From an uncultured Dialister sp. (GTDB taxonomy: Bacteria > Bacillota > Negativicutes > Veillonellales > Dialisteraceae): a DNA stretch of 64,000 nt. The stretch lies in the NCBI GenBank assembly GCA_902462205.1, contig CABQAR010000007.1:1-64000 (forward strand), in the 5' to 3' direction. The notes under the pieces are model-generated. The model worked only from the letters and a program-made list of their open reading frames with translations. It had not been told where the DNA came from and searched no databases. The translations under genes were made by a program, and so were the position numbers. Below, piece by piece: positions 25,142 through 34,494 of the stretch (within the stretch, counting starts at the first letter, position 1; every line of letters starts with the position of its first letter).

Positions 25142-25836
25142 GGATTCCCCTCCTTTAATAAATTCCTTATCGCAAATCCTGCCATCATCATGCCTGAAAC
25201 AGGCGGCACGAAGGACGTGGAGCCGGGCGCGTGCCCTTCTCCGATGATTCTTGACGGCAGCTCCTTGGAATACACCACGGGAAGACGGCGGATTCCTTTT
25301 TCTTTCAGAACCTTCCGCACCTTGCGCGCCAGATGGCAGACAGACGTCTTGTGGATATCTGAAATCTGGAGCATCTCGGGACGCATCCTGTTTCCTGTCC
25401 CCATAGAAGAAATCATGGGGATCTTTAATTCGCTGCAGCCGCAGATCAATGCGATTTTCGCAGGCACGTCGTCTATGGCGTCTATAATGAAATCCGCATG
25501 AAGGCTTTTCAGAAAATCCGTGTCCTCCGGTTTGAAGTACACCTGCAGCGCTTTTGCGTCACAGTCAGGATTGATGCGGTGCGCCCGTTCCACCATGACC
25601 TCCGCCTTGGATTGTCCCATGGTCGTCAGATCCGCCACGAGCTGCCTGTTCAGATTGGATATTTCCACCGTATCCTTATCGATGAAAATCAAATGCCCCA
25701 CGCCTGCACGGACAAGGGCTTCCGACGCATACGAACCCACGCCGCCGATACCGAAGACTGCCACCGTCTTCCCTGCGAGCGTTTCCAATCCTTTTTCGCC
25801 AATGATGCGGGCCGTCCGCTGAAAAACAGGATTCAT
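25138..25836 (-). CDS. tcdA: tRNA threonylcarbamoyladenosine dehydratase
   Basis: E1-like ATP-dependent enzyme that cyclises t6A37 of ANN-decoding tRNAs to ct6A. The 232-residue protein starts MNPVFQRTARIIGEKG. It has the adenylation P-loop GIGGVGSYASEALVRAGV (about 34-51) and FIDKDTVEISNLNRQ, both ThiF/MoeB hallmarks. SSMGTGNRMRP and the C-terminal PGSTSFVPPVSG identify the YgdL/TcdA branch. The start follows GAGGT. A much longer upstream reading through the glyoxalase gene is rejected. It is the second gene of a three-gene operon. Confidence 0.9.
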   Translation of the reverse strand: MNPVFQRTARIIGEKGLETLAGKTVAVFGIGGVGSYASEALVRAGVGHLIFIDKDTVEISNLNRQLVADLTTMGQSKAEVMVERAHRINPDCDAKALQVYFKPEDTDFLKSLHADFIIDAIDDVPAKIALICGCSELKIPMISSMGTGNRMRPEMLQISDIHKTSVCHLARKVRKVLKEKGIRRLPVVYSKELPSRIIGEGHAPGSTSFVPPVSGMMMAGFAIRNLLKEGNP

Positions 25837-25840
25837 ACCG

Positions 25841-26206
25841 TTACCTCGGAATAATTTCAATCCAATAATTATCAGGATCGGCAATGAAATAAATGCCCAT
25901 TGCTGGATTTTCATAACAGATACAGCCCATCTCCTTGTGCAGTGCGTGGGCCGCTTCCATATCATCCACCGCCAGTGCGAGATGGAATTCGTTTTCCCCC
26001 AGATTATAAGGTTCCTTCCGGTCACGGAGCCATGTCAGCTCCAGAGTATGATCCGTCGTGCCGTCGCCAAGGTACACCAGTCTGAAGGAGCCGTCGGCCG
26101 CCTTCTTTTCACGGACAGGCTTCAGTCCAAGCGCCTTTTCATAAAAAGCGATGCTTTTCTCCAGATCAAGGACGTTAAAATTATTATGGTTAAAGGTAAA
26201 TTTCAT
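25841..26206 (-). CDS. Glyoxalase I-like VOC-fold protein
   Basis: The 121-residue protein has two beta-alpha-beta-beta-beta units of the vicinal oxygen chelate fold. Likely metal ligands are His6 or His7 near the start (FTFNHNNFNVLD), the glutamate in HTLELTW, the histidine in NEFHLALAVDD, and the final glutamate in YWIEIIPR. This matches lactoylglutathione lyase (GloA) for methylglyoxal removal. Glutathione use is uncertain in this lineage. The ATG follows AGAGGTG. It is the first gene before tcdA, five bases away. Confidence 0.85.
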   Translation of the reverse strand: MKFTFNHNNFNVLDLEKSIAFYEKALGLKPVREKKAADGSFRLVYLGDGTTDHTLELTWLRDRKEPYNLGENEFHLALAVDDMEAAHALHKEMGCICYENPAMGIYFIADPDNYWIEIIPR

Positions 26207-26420
26207 ATCCACACCTCTATATCGAAAATATTGATACAAGAAGTATACCACAAATGGGAATATTCTTATAGAATTTCTTTGCTTCTGCAGGAATAGGGAG
26301 AAAACATTTTCAAAGGCGGCACCATGTTCGCTATGTCATCGTCTTAAAAAATGTGCTATATTGGTATAAATATGATTAAAATCCGGAATGTAACCGGACG
26401 CAAAAGAAAGGTGGAGTTTG

Positions 26421-27674
26421 ATGAATATTATTGATGAACTGGAATGGCGCGGCGCCATCAATCAGCAGACCGACGAGGAAGGGCTCTATAAACTGACGGA
26501 AGAGAAATCCATTTCCCTCTACTGCGGCATCGATCCCACAGGGGACAGCATGCACATCGGCCATCTGATCCCGTTCATGATTTTGAAACGATTCCAGCTG
26601 GCAGGCCACCATCCCGTCATCCTCATCGGCGGCGCCACGGGTTCCATCGGCGATCCCAGCGGCCGCAAGACGGAACGCGTCCTCCAGACCATGGACCAGA
26701 TCAGGCGGAATGCGGAGCATCTGACCGCACAGATGAAAAAACTGTTCGGCCAGGACGATTCCTTCACGATCGTCAACAACTATGACTGGCTTTCCAAGCT
26801 TTCCCTGCTAGACTTCCTCCGCGACTACGGCAAACTTTTCAATATCAACACGATGCTGGCCAAGGACGTGGTCGCTTCCCGTCTGGAAACGGGCATTTCC
26901 TTTACGGAATTTTCCTACCAGCTCCTCCAGTCCATCGATTACAAGATGCTCTATGACAAATATAACGTGCAGCTCCAGATCGGCGGCTCCGACCAGTGGG
27001 GGAACATCACGAACGGCATCGACCTCATCCGCAAGATGGAAGACGCCCATGACGCTTTCGGCCTGACGATTCCGCTCATGCTCAAGGCGGACGGCACGAA
27101 ATTCGGCAAAACCGCGGGCGGCGCCGTATGGCTCGACCCGAAAAAGACCTCGCCTTACGAATTTTACCAGTTCTGGTTCAATCAGGATGACAGGGACGTC
27201 ATCAAATATCTGAAATATTTCACCTTCCTTTCCAAAGAAGACATCGAAGCGCTGGAAAAAGAAGTGGCGGAACATCCGGAAAACCGGACCGCGCAGAAAC
27301 GTCTGGCAGAAGAAGTCACGCGCTTCGTCCACGGGGAAGAAGGACTCACGCAGGCGCTCAGGGTCACGGAAGCCCTTTTCTCCGGCAACATCGCAGAGCT
27401 CACTGGCGAAGAAATAGAAGGCGCTTTCAGAAATACGAAGGGCGGAGAGGTTTCCGCCGCTCCGATCAATATCGTGGACGCCCTCGTGGAAGGCGGCGTT
27501 GAGAAATCCAAACGGCAGGCAAGGGAAGATGTAACCAACGGCGCCATCCGCGTGAACGGCCTCCAGATCAGGGACACGGAAGCTTCTGTTTCCGCCCATC
27601 CGAACACAGACGGCCGGTTCATCATCATCCGTAAAGGAAAGAAAAATTATTTCTCCATCGCCGTGAAAAAATAA
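26421..27674 (+). CDS. tyrS: Tyrosyl-tRNA synthetase
   Basis: Charges tRNA-Tyr. The class I signature HIGHL lies near residue 47 (SMHIGHLIPFM), and the KMSKS loop appears as KFGKT. The tyrosine pocket is visible in YCGIDPTGDS and QIGGSDQWGNI, and a C-terminal S4 domain follows. The 417-residue length is normal. The ATG with AAAGGTGGAG upstream is preferred over a TTG one codon earlier. No T-box signature was found in the 210 bases upstream, unlike many Firmicute tyrS genes. A terminator follows. Confidence 0.96.
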   Translation: MNIIDELEWRGAINQQTDEEGLYKLTEEKSISLYCGIDPTGDSMHIGHLIPFMILKRFQLAGHHPVILIGGATGSIGDPSGRKTERVLQTMDQIRRNAEHLTAQMKKLFGQDDSFTIVNNYDWLSKLSLLDFLRDYGKLFNINTMLAKDVVASRLETGISFTEFSYQLLQSIDYKMLYDKYNVQLQIGGSDQWGNITNGIDLIRKMEDAHDAFGLTIPLMLKADGTKFGKTAGGAVWLDPKKTSPYEFYQFWFNQDDRDVIKYLKYFTFLSKEDIEALEKEVAEHPENRTAQKRLAEEVTRFVHGEEGLTQALRVTEALFSGNIAELTGEEIEGAFRNTKGGEVSAAPINIVDALVEGGVEKSKRQAREDVTNGAIRVNGLQIRDTEASVSAHPNTDGRFIIIRKGKKNYFSIAVKK

Positions 27675-27685
27675 ACGCACCAATC

Positions 27686-27724
27686 AAAAAGGAAGCTCCT
27701 TTCTCCATCAGGATGCTTCCTTTT
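27686..27724. terminator. tyrS/sbcC shared terminator
   Basis: AAAGGAAGC and GCTTCCTTT pair perfectly. T residues follow on the plus strand and A residues precede, so it can serve tyrS and the convergent sbcC. Confidence 0.8.
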
Positions 27725-27733
27725 ATCATGCCT

Positions 27734-30379
27734 TTATCCGCCTATTTCAAAAGAGGCGGTGCTTCCGCTCTGCGTTTTCTTTACCCTCAGTCTGGCAGGA
27801 ATTCGTTCCTCCAGTCCGCCCACATGGGAAATAAGTCCGACCAGACGGTTCCGCCCTTTCAATTCCTGCAGCGTCTTCATGGCCAGATCCAGCGATTCGG
27901 AATCGAGGCTGCCGAAACCTTCGTCGATGAACATCGCATCCAGATGGATGCCGCCTGCATATTCCTGCACCACGTCCGCCAGACCGAGCGCGAGAGAAAG
28001 GGACGCGAGGAACGTTTCTCCGCCGGACAGCGTGGAAGCCGGCCTCGTCCTTCCCGTATTGCTATCAAACACTTCCAGATCGAGCCCCGCCGTCTTTCTC
28101 GCGTCTGCCCGTTCTCCCCGCTTGCGGAGGAGCTCGTAACGGCTGCCGCTCATTTCCATCAGGCGCAGATTTGCTTTTTCCGTCACCGCGTCAAGGAGCG
28201 CGCCCAAAACGAATCTTTCCAGATTGATGCCCGTATCTTTTCCCCTTGCCACATCCCACAGATGGGAAACGAGGGAGTACTTCGCTTCGATTTCCTTTTG
28301 TGCCGTTCCCAGCTGCGCCAGCTTTTTCAGAGTGGATTGCTGCTGCCGGACCTCTGCCTCTTTTTCCGTTTTTTCCGCAGTGAGCCGTTTCATCCCTTCC
28401 AGCAGGGACTGGCGCTTTTTATTCCATTCTTCCATATCCGGCTTTCCCCGGCCGGCGATTTCCTTTTTCTCCCCTTCGACCAGTTCTGTTTCCGTATGGA
28501 CCTGCTGGTCGTATTTTTTCAGTTCCCCCTCCCACGTTTCCAGTTGTGGCAGCTGTTCCCTGTACTTACGGCATTCAAACCAGTCCCCGAAGCCTGCTTC
28601 CCTGACTTTTTCCTGTAATATCCTGTTCTTTTCTTCCGATATCCTTGCCAGTTCGGCGGATTGCTTTTCCAGAAGGTCCTTCCTTTCTTTCAGATTCTGA
28701 TAGGACAGCTCCGCCGATTTCTGATTGCTTTCGCTTTCTGTCATTTTTTTCTCAAAGGAAGAAATATCCTCATCCAGCTTCCGTATTTCCCTTTCAAGAG
28801 CCTGCGCATCCCTGTACGCCGCGGGCAACGCCTTTTCAAGCTCTGCAAGCACGGTTGCCGCCCTGTCCGCTTTTTCCTTCGCCTCCGCCAGTTCCTTTGC
28901 CTTGAATCCGTCAGCTTCCTTCCTGCTCTTCCTGCTTTCGGCCTCCGAATCATGCATCCGGCGTTCTGCCCGTTTCACATCTTCCTCTGTCACCGAATCC
29001 GTTCCCATCGGCGCAGGATGCGGATGGGACAGAGAACCGCACACGGGGCAGGGCTTCCCCTCTTCCAGCTTTTCCGCCATGATGAAAGCCTGTCCATCCA
29101 GAAATACACGGTTCATGCAGAGCCAGTTCTTTTTATTCTGCTCCGCTTTTTTCTCCGCTTCCTCCGCCTTCAGGGAAAGACGTTCCGCTTCCTTTGCTTT
29201 TCTTTCGTATTCCCTTGACAGCTTCTCCGCTTCCGCCCCTGCGATTCGGTAAGAGGAAGCCGGCTGGCGGTACTGTTCCAGTCTTCCCTTTGTTTCCAGC
29301 CTTGCTTTCTGCTCCGCTTCCTGCTGTTTCAGAAAGGCGAGCATTTTGTCCGCTTCCTCCTTTGCCTTTTTCCGGGCAGGCAGTCCGTCCGCTGCGGCCT
29401 GCAGTTCCTTCCGCGCCGTCCGCTCCTGATTTTTTACACCGGCCGCTTCCGTCCATTCCTTCGTCACCAGCTGGGATGCACGGACCATTTGCACCTGTTC
29501 CCGCAGTTTCTGCTTTTCCTCTTTCTTTTCCTCCAGCCCCTTCAAAACCTTTTCCGCCATTTCCATCCGCAGAAACGCGTTAGAAAGGGAATTCACGCCG
29601 TCATATTGCTTTAAGAACACCTGCTGCTGTCGGTCTGCTTCCATAAAAGCCTTTTCTTTCTCCTGCAGCAGATTTTCATTCAGGACGGCCTGTTTCCCCA
29701 GTTCCTCTTCCGATTCCGCATGGCAGGTGCCGAGAAGGGTTTCCTTCTGCAGTTTTCCGTCATTGTAAGATTTTTCCAGCGCCTTTGTTTCCTCCTGCAA
29801 TTTCTTTTCAAAAGTCAGATAGGCCTGCGTCTGGAAAAGCTGCTGCATGATCCGCTGCCGGTCGGAGGAATCTGCCAGCAGCAGCTTGCGGAAATCTCCC
29901 TGCGGCAGCAGGATGATCTGCCGGAACTGTTCAACGCCGACCCCCAAAAGCTTCTCTACCGCTGCATCCACGCCTTTGGCTGTGATATGGCTTTTTTCAT
30001 TGCCTCTTTCATCTATTTCATAGAAATCCGCCCGGCTCTTGTGTTCCACCGGCTTGCTCTTATCCCCCTTCTGCCGTTCCAGAAACTGGGTGGGGCTCCT
30101 GTATACGCGGTAATGCTTCTCTCCGATGGCGAAATCGAATTCCACGAAGGTTTCCCTGTCGTAGCCGACGTAATTACTCCGCATCGTCTCTCCCGAACGG
30201 ACGGCGCCGCTCGTCTTTCCGTAAAGGGCGTAGCACATGGCGTCAAGGATGGTGGATTTCCCTGCCCCCGTAGGGCCGCAGATGAGGAACAGCGTATTTT
30301 CCCCCAGCTCGGAAAAATCGAGTGCCTCCTCATTGGGATAGGGGCCAAAGGCGCTGATTCTGAGTCTTTCCGGTTTCAT
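27734..30379 (-). CDS. sbcC: SbcC nuclease-complex ATPase
   Basis: SMC-like ATPase subunit of SbcCD, which opens hairpins and processes double-strand breaks. The 881-residue protein begins MKPERLRISAFGPYPNEEAL. The Walker A sequence LICGPTGAGKSTILDAM lies near residue 40. Two long coiled-coil arms surround a zinc hook, CPVCGSLSHPHP, near residue 440. The ABC signature STLSGGETFLASLSLALGL and the Walker B IDEGFGSLD are at the end. The ATG overlaps the sbcD stop (ATGA), showing coupling. Confidence 0.95.
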   Translation of the reverse strand: MKPERLRISAFGPYPNEEALDFSELGENTLFLICGPTGAGKSTILDAMCYALYGKTSGAVRSGETMRSNYVGYDRETFVEFDFAIGEKHYRVYRSPTQFLERQKGDKSKPVEHKSRADFYEIDERGNEKSHITAKGVDAAVEKLLGVGVEQFRQIILLPQGDFRKLLLADSSDRQRIMQQLFQTQAYLTFEKKLQEETKALEKSYNDGKLQKETLLGTCHAESEEELGKQAVLNENLLQEKEKAFMEADRQQQVFLKQYDGVNSLSNAFLRMEMAEKVLKGLEEKKEEKQKLREQVQMVRASQLVTKEWTEAAGVKNQERTARKELQAAADGLPARKKAKEEADKMLAFLKQQEAEQKARLETKGRLEQYRQPASSYRIAGAEAEKLSREYERKAKEAERLSLKAEEAEKKAEQNKKNWLCMNRVFLDGQAFIMAEKLEEGKPCPVCGSLSHPHPAPMGTDSVTEEDVKRAERRMHDSEAESRKSRKEADGFKAKELAEAKEKADRAATVLAELEKALPAAYRDAQALEREIRKLDEDISSFEKKMTESESNQKSAELSYQNLKERKDLLEKQSAELARISEEKNRILQEKVREAGFGDWFECRKYREQLPQLETWEGELKKYDQQVHTETELVEGEKKEIAGRGKPDMEEWNKKRQSLLEGMKRLTAEKTEKEAEVRQQQSTLKKLAQLGTAQKEIEAKYSLVSHLWDVARGKDTGINLERFVLGALLDAVTEKANLRLMEMSGSRYELLRKRGERADARKTAGLDLEVFDSNTGRTRPASTLSGGETFLASLSLALGLADVVQEYAGGIHLDAMFIDEGFGSLDSESLDLAMKTLQELKGRNRLVGLISHVGGLEERIPARLRVKKTQSGSTASFEIGG

Positions 30380-31521
30380 CAGTCTTCCTCCTTTTGCAGC
30401 GTTGCCCACAGCTTTTTCATATAGTCTTCTTCCTCTTCCGTGAACTCCCTGTCCTGGAATTCCTTATAAAACGTGCGGAACATGTCGAGCGCATCCACCT
30501 TTTTCATCAGGTCGAAGTTCCGTTCTCCGCTGTCGCTGCTGATTTTCCTGTTTGAATGAAGGGTCATCATGTTCGGGTACCGCTGGCGAAGACGTGCCAT
30601 GCCGTCAATCACGGGACCCTCGTCCAGAAGTTCAGCCATGAGGAAATCATCTTCCGCCGGATCATCCGCTTTCATCAGGTCATCGAACCGGCCTTTGATA
30701 ATCCGCACATCGTGACGGGGCTTCAAGGAAACAAACCTTGTCTCCACCTGCCCTGCGCCGTCCATATTTCCTACGATGACGCCTTTTTTCTGATCCACCT
30801 CGCTAAAGGAATATTTCAGAAGGCTTCCGCTGTAACGGATATTTTCCTTTCCTCCCGCCTTCTGCGGCCCGTGCAGATGGCCGAGCGCCGTATAGTCATA
30901 AGCATCAAACACGTCCACGCCGATCTGTTCCGTCCCTCCGATGGAAAGAGGCCGTTCCGAATCGCTGGCCACGCCGCCTGCCACATATTCATGGGCAAGG
31001 GCGATTTTCCGCCCGTATCCCTGCATCTGTCCCAAAAGGAATTCGGACAGCGCTCGCTCTGCCTCTTCATGGCCGCGCACCTCATCCTTTCCGAAAACGA
31101 TCCGCACCTTCCCCGGTTCCGCATAGGGCATGGGAGCGAAGGCCACTTCTCCAAAGGCATCTTTCAGAATGACCGGCGATAATGTATTCGTCAGATCGCC
31201 TGCAAGGAAAAGCCCTGCATTCCGAAGCAGGCGGCTCGCAAAGGAAAGGCGCTCCGCACTATCATGGTTTCCGCTGATGACGATCATCGGCACTTTCCTT
31301 ACTCCCACGATTTCCGAAACCATTTCATCAAAAAGCTCCACCGCTTCCGATGGCGGCACGGAACGGTCATACACATCCCCCGCCAGAAGGAGGACGTCCG
31401 GCTTTTCCTCATCCAAAAGAGGCAGGAACTGGTTTTTCAAGAGCCACTCCTGTTCGTCCGTCAGATAGTCCCCATAAAATAATTTGCCCAGATGCCAGTC
31501 GGCGGTATGGATAAATTTCAT
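30379..31521 (-). CDS. sbcD: SbcD nuclease subunit
   Basis: Mn-dependent calcineurin-like phosphoesterase of the SbcCD complex (Mre11 homologue). The 380 residues start MKFIHTADWHLGKLFYG with the DxH metal motif. GDVYDRSVPP and VISGNHDSAERL, with the phosphoesterase aspartate, asparagine and histidine, follow, then ALGHLHGPQ near residue 215. It overlaps sbcC by one stop/start unit and lies 20 bases after the DUF4153 gene. Confidence 0.95.
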   Translation of the reverse strand: MKFIHTADWHLGKLFYGDYLTDEQEWLLKNQFLPLLDEEKPDVLLLAGDVYDRSVPPSEAVELFDEMVSEIVGVRKVPMIVISGNHDSAERLSFASRLLRNAGLFLAGDLTNTLSPVILKDAFGEVAFAPMPYAEPGKVRIVFGKDEVRGHEEAERALSEFLLGQMQGYGRKIALAHEYVAGGVASDSERPLSIGGTEQIGVDVFDAYDYTALGHLHGPQKAGGKENIRYSGSLLKYSFSEVDQKKGVIVGNMDGAGQVETRFVSLKPRHDVRIIKGRFDDLMKADDPAEDDFLMAELLDEGPVIDGMARLRQRYPNMMTLHSNRKISSDSGERNFDLMKKVDALDMFRTFYKEFQDREFTEEEEDYMKKLWATLQKEED

Positions 31522-31541
31522 GATTCTCTCCCTTTTCTGCG

Positions 31542-33179
31542 TTATTTTTCAAGCATATATCCCGTCACATGGAAATATGTGGATTCCTTTTGCGGGAACA
31601 AGACAGATGTAAAATACAAAATCCGGTTTTCATCGACCCGGTACGTCATCAGTTCTTCCATGGCCGGATCCCTTCCCTTTCTTTCCGAAAAAGTGCCTTG
31701 CCTCTGTCTGACCTTCTCCATGTACGGCAGGATATCGATGTGCCTCTCTCCGTCTTCCGCCGGAATGATGATTTCTCCGTATCCATGTCCGTCATCCTTA
31801 TAAGTATCGAAATGATACATTTTTCTGTACCCCTCGACCGGAATGAACTCCCACCGGTAATCCATGGAAATAACCGCCCTCGCCCTGCCTCTTTCCAGCA
31901 AGCTGTCAAAGCGGCTGTCATTTTTCATCTGCTCCACCACGGGATAGCGCCACGCGCCCTCGCTGTATTTCAGATACAGGTAGGCGCTCCGCAGCGCTTC
32001 CGCATCCTCATCGGACATAGAGGAAGGCGGTTCCGGTTTTCCATCATTCATCATTTCATTTTTAATCAATATACGCTCCAAACGGGCTCCCTGGTCATAA
32101 ACAGGCACGTCGATGATATTCAGCGGCGTCATGCTGCACAGTATCCCGAGCAGGCCGGCAAGCAGGAACAGATGATGCGGCGCGCGCCGGAAAAAGGCGG
32201 ACAGGATTACCAGGAATCCGAAGACATTACAGACCATCGACGCATATCGGGCGGATGTCAGTCCATAAGCGTCGAAACGGATATAAATGCCAAGCGCCTG
32301 CACCGCCATCACGGGAAGCAGCGCCAATGCGCCATATTTGAGAAACCTCCGGATAGTTCCGTCCGTTTCCTCATGCAGGCAGAAATAAAACAGACTGAAA
32401 ATCGCGACCGCAAACGAAGCGTACCAGTTCATCCTCCCCACAGGCATTTCCCAGAGGAAGAGGATTTTCACGATGTATCCGTAAAGAATCACCATCAAAG
32501 CCAGATACGCCGGCAGGAATACCCGTTTCAACAGGTACAGGAAAGCATCGGAACGCGGATGCTCATTTTCATACGGCAGGTAGGACAGAAATACGTTGAC
32601 CCCTGCAAGCACGAAGGAAAAAACCCAAAGAACATGCCACCAGCCAGCAGCGACATGGAAGAGGAGCGTATCGACGCCCAGAAGACAGATGCCGCTTAAA
32701 GCCATCGTCAAAAGAGCGATGCCGAAGGATTTTGCAAGAGACACGAATACATGGGGAAACAGTCCTTTTATTTCCAGCTTATGCAAAAAGAAAAGGCACA
32801 GGCATGGCAAAGAAAACGCAAGGCCTGCCACATACATGGCGAAATAATCATTCATCGGCATCGTCTGCCAGAGGAAATAAAAGCCTGCCAGAACAGGGAT
32901 ATCAATCGCTTCACGGAGCAAAGATACCCGATGCTTCCACTCCAAAAGGATCCGCCAGAGCATGGAAAATAAGACCGTGCATCCCAGAGAAACAAGGATA
33001 TAGCCTATGGAAACGGGAAACAGCTCATCAAAACTGCTTCCTGCCGGCATATATGCCACACGGCAGAAGATAGCAAGAAAAATAACCAGCGAAAGAAAAA
33101 ATGACATGCGGAAACGGACAAGCCCCTTTGCACTTCTGTTCAGAATCTGTTCCATTTTCATCTTCATTTTTTCATTCAT
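31542..33179 (-). CDS. DUF4153 multi-pass membrane protein
   Basis: The 545-residue protein has about 10-12 hydrophobic helices in the first 360 residues, then a soluble C-terminal region of about 180 residues. PVGRMNWYASFAVAIFSLFY and FLSYLPYENEHP fit the DUF4153 family of unknown function. The C-terminal part has repeated YRKMYHFDTYKDDG-like motifs and no catalytic signature. The start overlaps the nfo stop by eight bases, with GGAGGAG upstream, so it is translated with the repair genes. No functional link to repair is known. Confidence 0.75.
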   Translation of the reverse strand: MNEKMKMKMEQILNRSAKGLVRFRMSFFLSLVIFLAIFCRVAYMPAGSSFDELFPVSIGYILVSLGCTVLFSMLWRILLEWKHRVSLLREAIDIPVLAGFYFLWQTMPMNDYFAMYVAGLAFSLPCLCLFFLHKLEIKGLFPHVFVSLAKSFGIALLTMALSGICLLGVDTLLFHVAAGWWHVLWVFSFVLAGVNVFLSYLPYENEHPRSDAFLYLLKRVFLPAYLALMVILYGYIVKILFLWEMPVGRMNWYASFAVAIFSLFYFCLHEETDGTIRRFLKYGALALLPVMAVQALGIYIRFDAYGLTSARYASMVCNVFGFLVILSAFFRRAPHHLFLLAGLLGILCSMTPLNIIDVPVYDQGARLERILIKNEMMNDGKPEPPSSMSDEDAEALRSAYLYLKYSEGAWRYPVVEQMKNDSRFDSLLERGRARAVISMDYRWEFIPVEGYRKMYHFDTYKDDGHGYGEIIIPAEDGERHIDILPYMEKVRQRQGTFSERKGRDPAMEELMTYRVDENRILYFTSVLFPQKESTYFHVTGYMLEK

Positions 33180-34020
33180 GCGGCTCCTCCTGTCTGAGGG
33201 AACGCAGCAGCGCTATTTCCTTTTTATACCCTGCCAGCTCATTCGGCGTTTCAAGGAAGAAGGGCAGGTTCCGTAACGACGGATGGTTGATGATCCTTGC
33301 GAAAGCCTCCGTGCCGATAGAGCCTTCCCCTATTTTTTCATGCCGGTCTTTATGGCTTCCCAGAGGATTTTTGTCGTCATTCAGGTGGATGGCTTTCAGC
33401 CGCTCCAGTCCGATGACCCTGTCAAATTCCGCCAGAACGCCGTCCAGATCGTTCACGATGTCATAACCGCCGTCATAGACATGGCAGGTGTCGAGACAGA
33501 CGCCGATGTGCTCCTTTCTTTCCACCAGGGAAATGATTTCCGCCAGCTCCTCGAACGTGCGTCCCACCTCAGAGCCTTTGCCCGCCATCGTTTCCAGCAG
33601 CACCGTGGAATTCAGTTTTTCCTGATCCATCGCGAAATTCACCATGTCCGCGATGAGCGGGATTGCCGCTTCCGCCCCCTGTTTCAGATGGGCGCCGGGA
33701 TGGAAATTATACAGGCAGTCCGGCAAGGCGCGAACCTTTTCCAGATCCTCCCTGATGGCGGTCCTTGCGAATCGGCGGACTTCCTCTTTGGTAGAGGCGC
33801 CGTTCATCGTATAAGCGCCGTGGCAGAGGATCTGTCCGAAATGGTGCGCCTCCATCCATTCTTCCAGCGCTTCCACATCCTCCCGCACGAGCGGTTTCGC
33901 GGCGCCGCCCCTCGGATTCCGCGGAAAGAACTGGAACGTATTCGCCCCGATGGATGTGGCTTCCTTCGCCATATGCAAAAAGCCCTTGGTGACAGATAAA
34001 TGACAGCCGATAGTAAACAT
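33172..34020 (-). CDS. nfo: Endonuclease IV (AP endonuclease)
   Basis: Zn-dependent repair enzyme cutting 5' of abasic sites. The 282 residues start MFTIGCHLSVTKGFLHMAKE. Zinc-ligand motifs are NFHPGAHL, LLETMAGKGSEVGR, GVCLDTCHVYDGGYD, KAIHLNDDKNPLGSHKDRHE and FFLETPN. The ATG with GAGGG seven bases upstream is preferred over one two codons earlier. A much longer upstream reading would cross the tRNA gene and is wrong. It is first in the unit with DUF4153, sbcD and sbcC. Confidence 0.95.
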   Translation of the reverse strand: MFTIGCHLSVTKGFLHMAKEATSIGANTFQFFPRNPRGGAAKPLVREDVEALEEWMEAHHFGQILCHGAYTMNGASTKEEVRRFARTAIREDLEKVRALPDCLYNFHPGAHLKQGAEAAIPLIADMVNFAMDQEKLNSTVLLETMAGKGSEVGRTFEELAEIISLVERKEHIGVCLDTCHVYDGGYDIVNDLDGVLAEFDRVIGLERLKAIHLNDDKNPLGSHKDRHEKIGEGSIGTEAFARIINHPSLRNLPFFLETPNELAGYKKEIALLRSLRQEEPHE

Positions 34021-34169
34021 TTTCATTCCCTCATCCGATTTCTGAATTTCTTTTATTATATCAAAAAGCGTTTTTGCCCTGCACGGCAAAAATAAAACTG
34101 CTGCTGAAACAAGGATGTCCTGCCTATTTATGAAATAGTGTGGTATAATTTGTACGTCAATCAAAATAT

Positions 34170-34245
34170 GGGGACGTAGCTCAGCTGGGAGAGCGTACGG
34201 TTCGCATCCGTAAGGTCGAGAGTTCAATCCTCTTCGTCTCCACCA
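34170..34245 (+). tRNA. tRNA-Ala (CGC anticodon)
   Basis: A full cloverleaf of 73 bases plus encoded CCA. The acceptor arm GGGGACG pairs with CGTCTCC and holds G3-U70, the alanine identity pair. The D arm is GCTC-AGCTGGGA-GAGC, and the anticodon arm TACGG-TTCGCAT-CCGTA puts CGC at 34-36, reading GCG. The T arm contains GTTCAATCC. A TATAAT at 34144-34149 gives an extended -10 promoter just upstream. Confidence 0.95.
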
Positions 34246-34257
34246 TATCCACCAGGA

Positions 34258-34287
34258 AACAGGCTTGCCGTGACAAGCCTGTTTTTT
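34258..34287 (+). terminator. tRNA-Ala terminator
   Basis: AACAGGCTTG and CAAGCCTGTT pair perfectly around a six-base loop, and a TTTTTT run follows 13 bases after the tRNA CCA. Confidence 0.9.
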
Positions 34288-34494
34288 GTTTCCCAATACG
34301 GCAGGACATCCCGCTTTTCCATATCCCTGCCATGGAAATCCTCCCATCCGATCCATCTCCTTTTTTCCCGCCGGGCCGCCTTCATCCGCGGCCGTTCCTC
34401 CATGAAAATGACAATCTTTACCGAATGTTGTAAAATAATAATGTCGTATTGTAAGTTCAATATGGATTTAAAATTGAAACAAAGCGAGGTTACT

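Noticed and set aside
26207..26420. T-box upstream of tyrS
   Set aside because: No GGTGGTACCGCG-type sequence or terminator/antiterminator pair is present.
34021..34356. N-terminal extension of endonuclease IV
   Set aside because: It would run through the tRNA-Ala gene and its terminator. The ATG at 34020 has a proper ribosome binding site and the family start.
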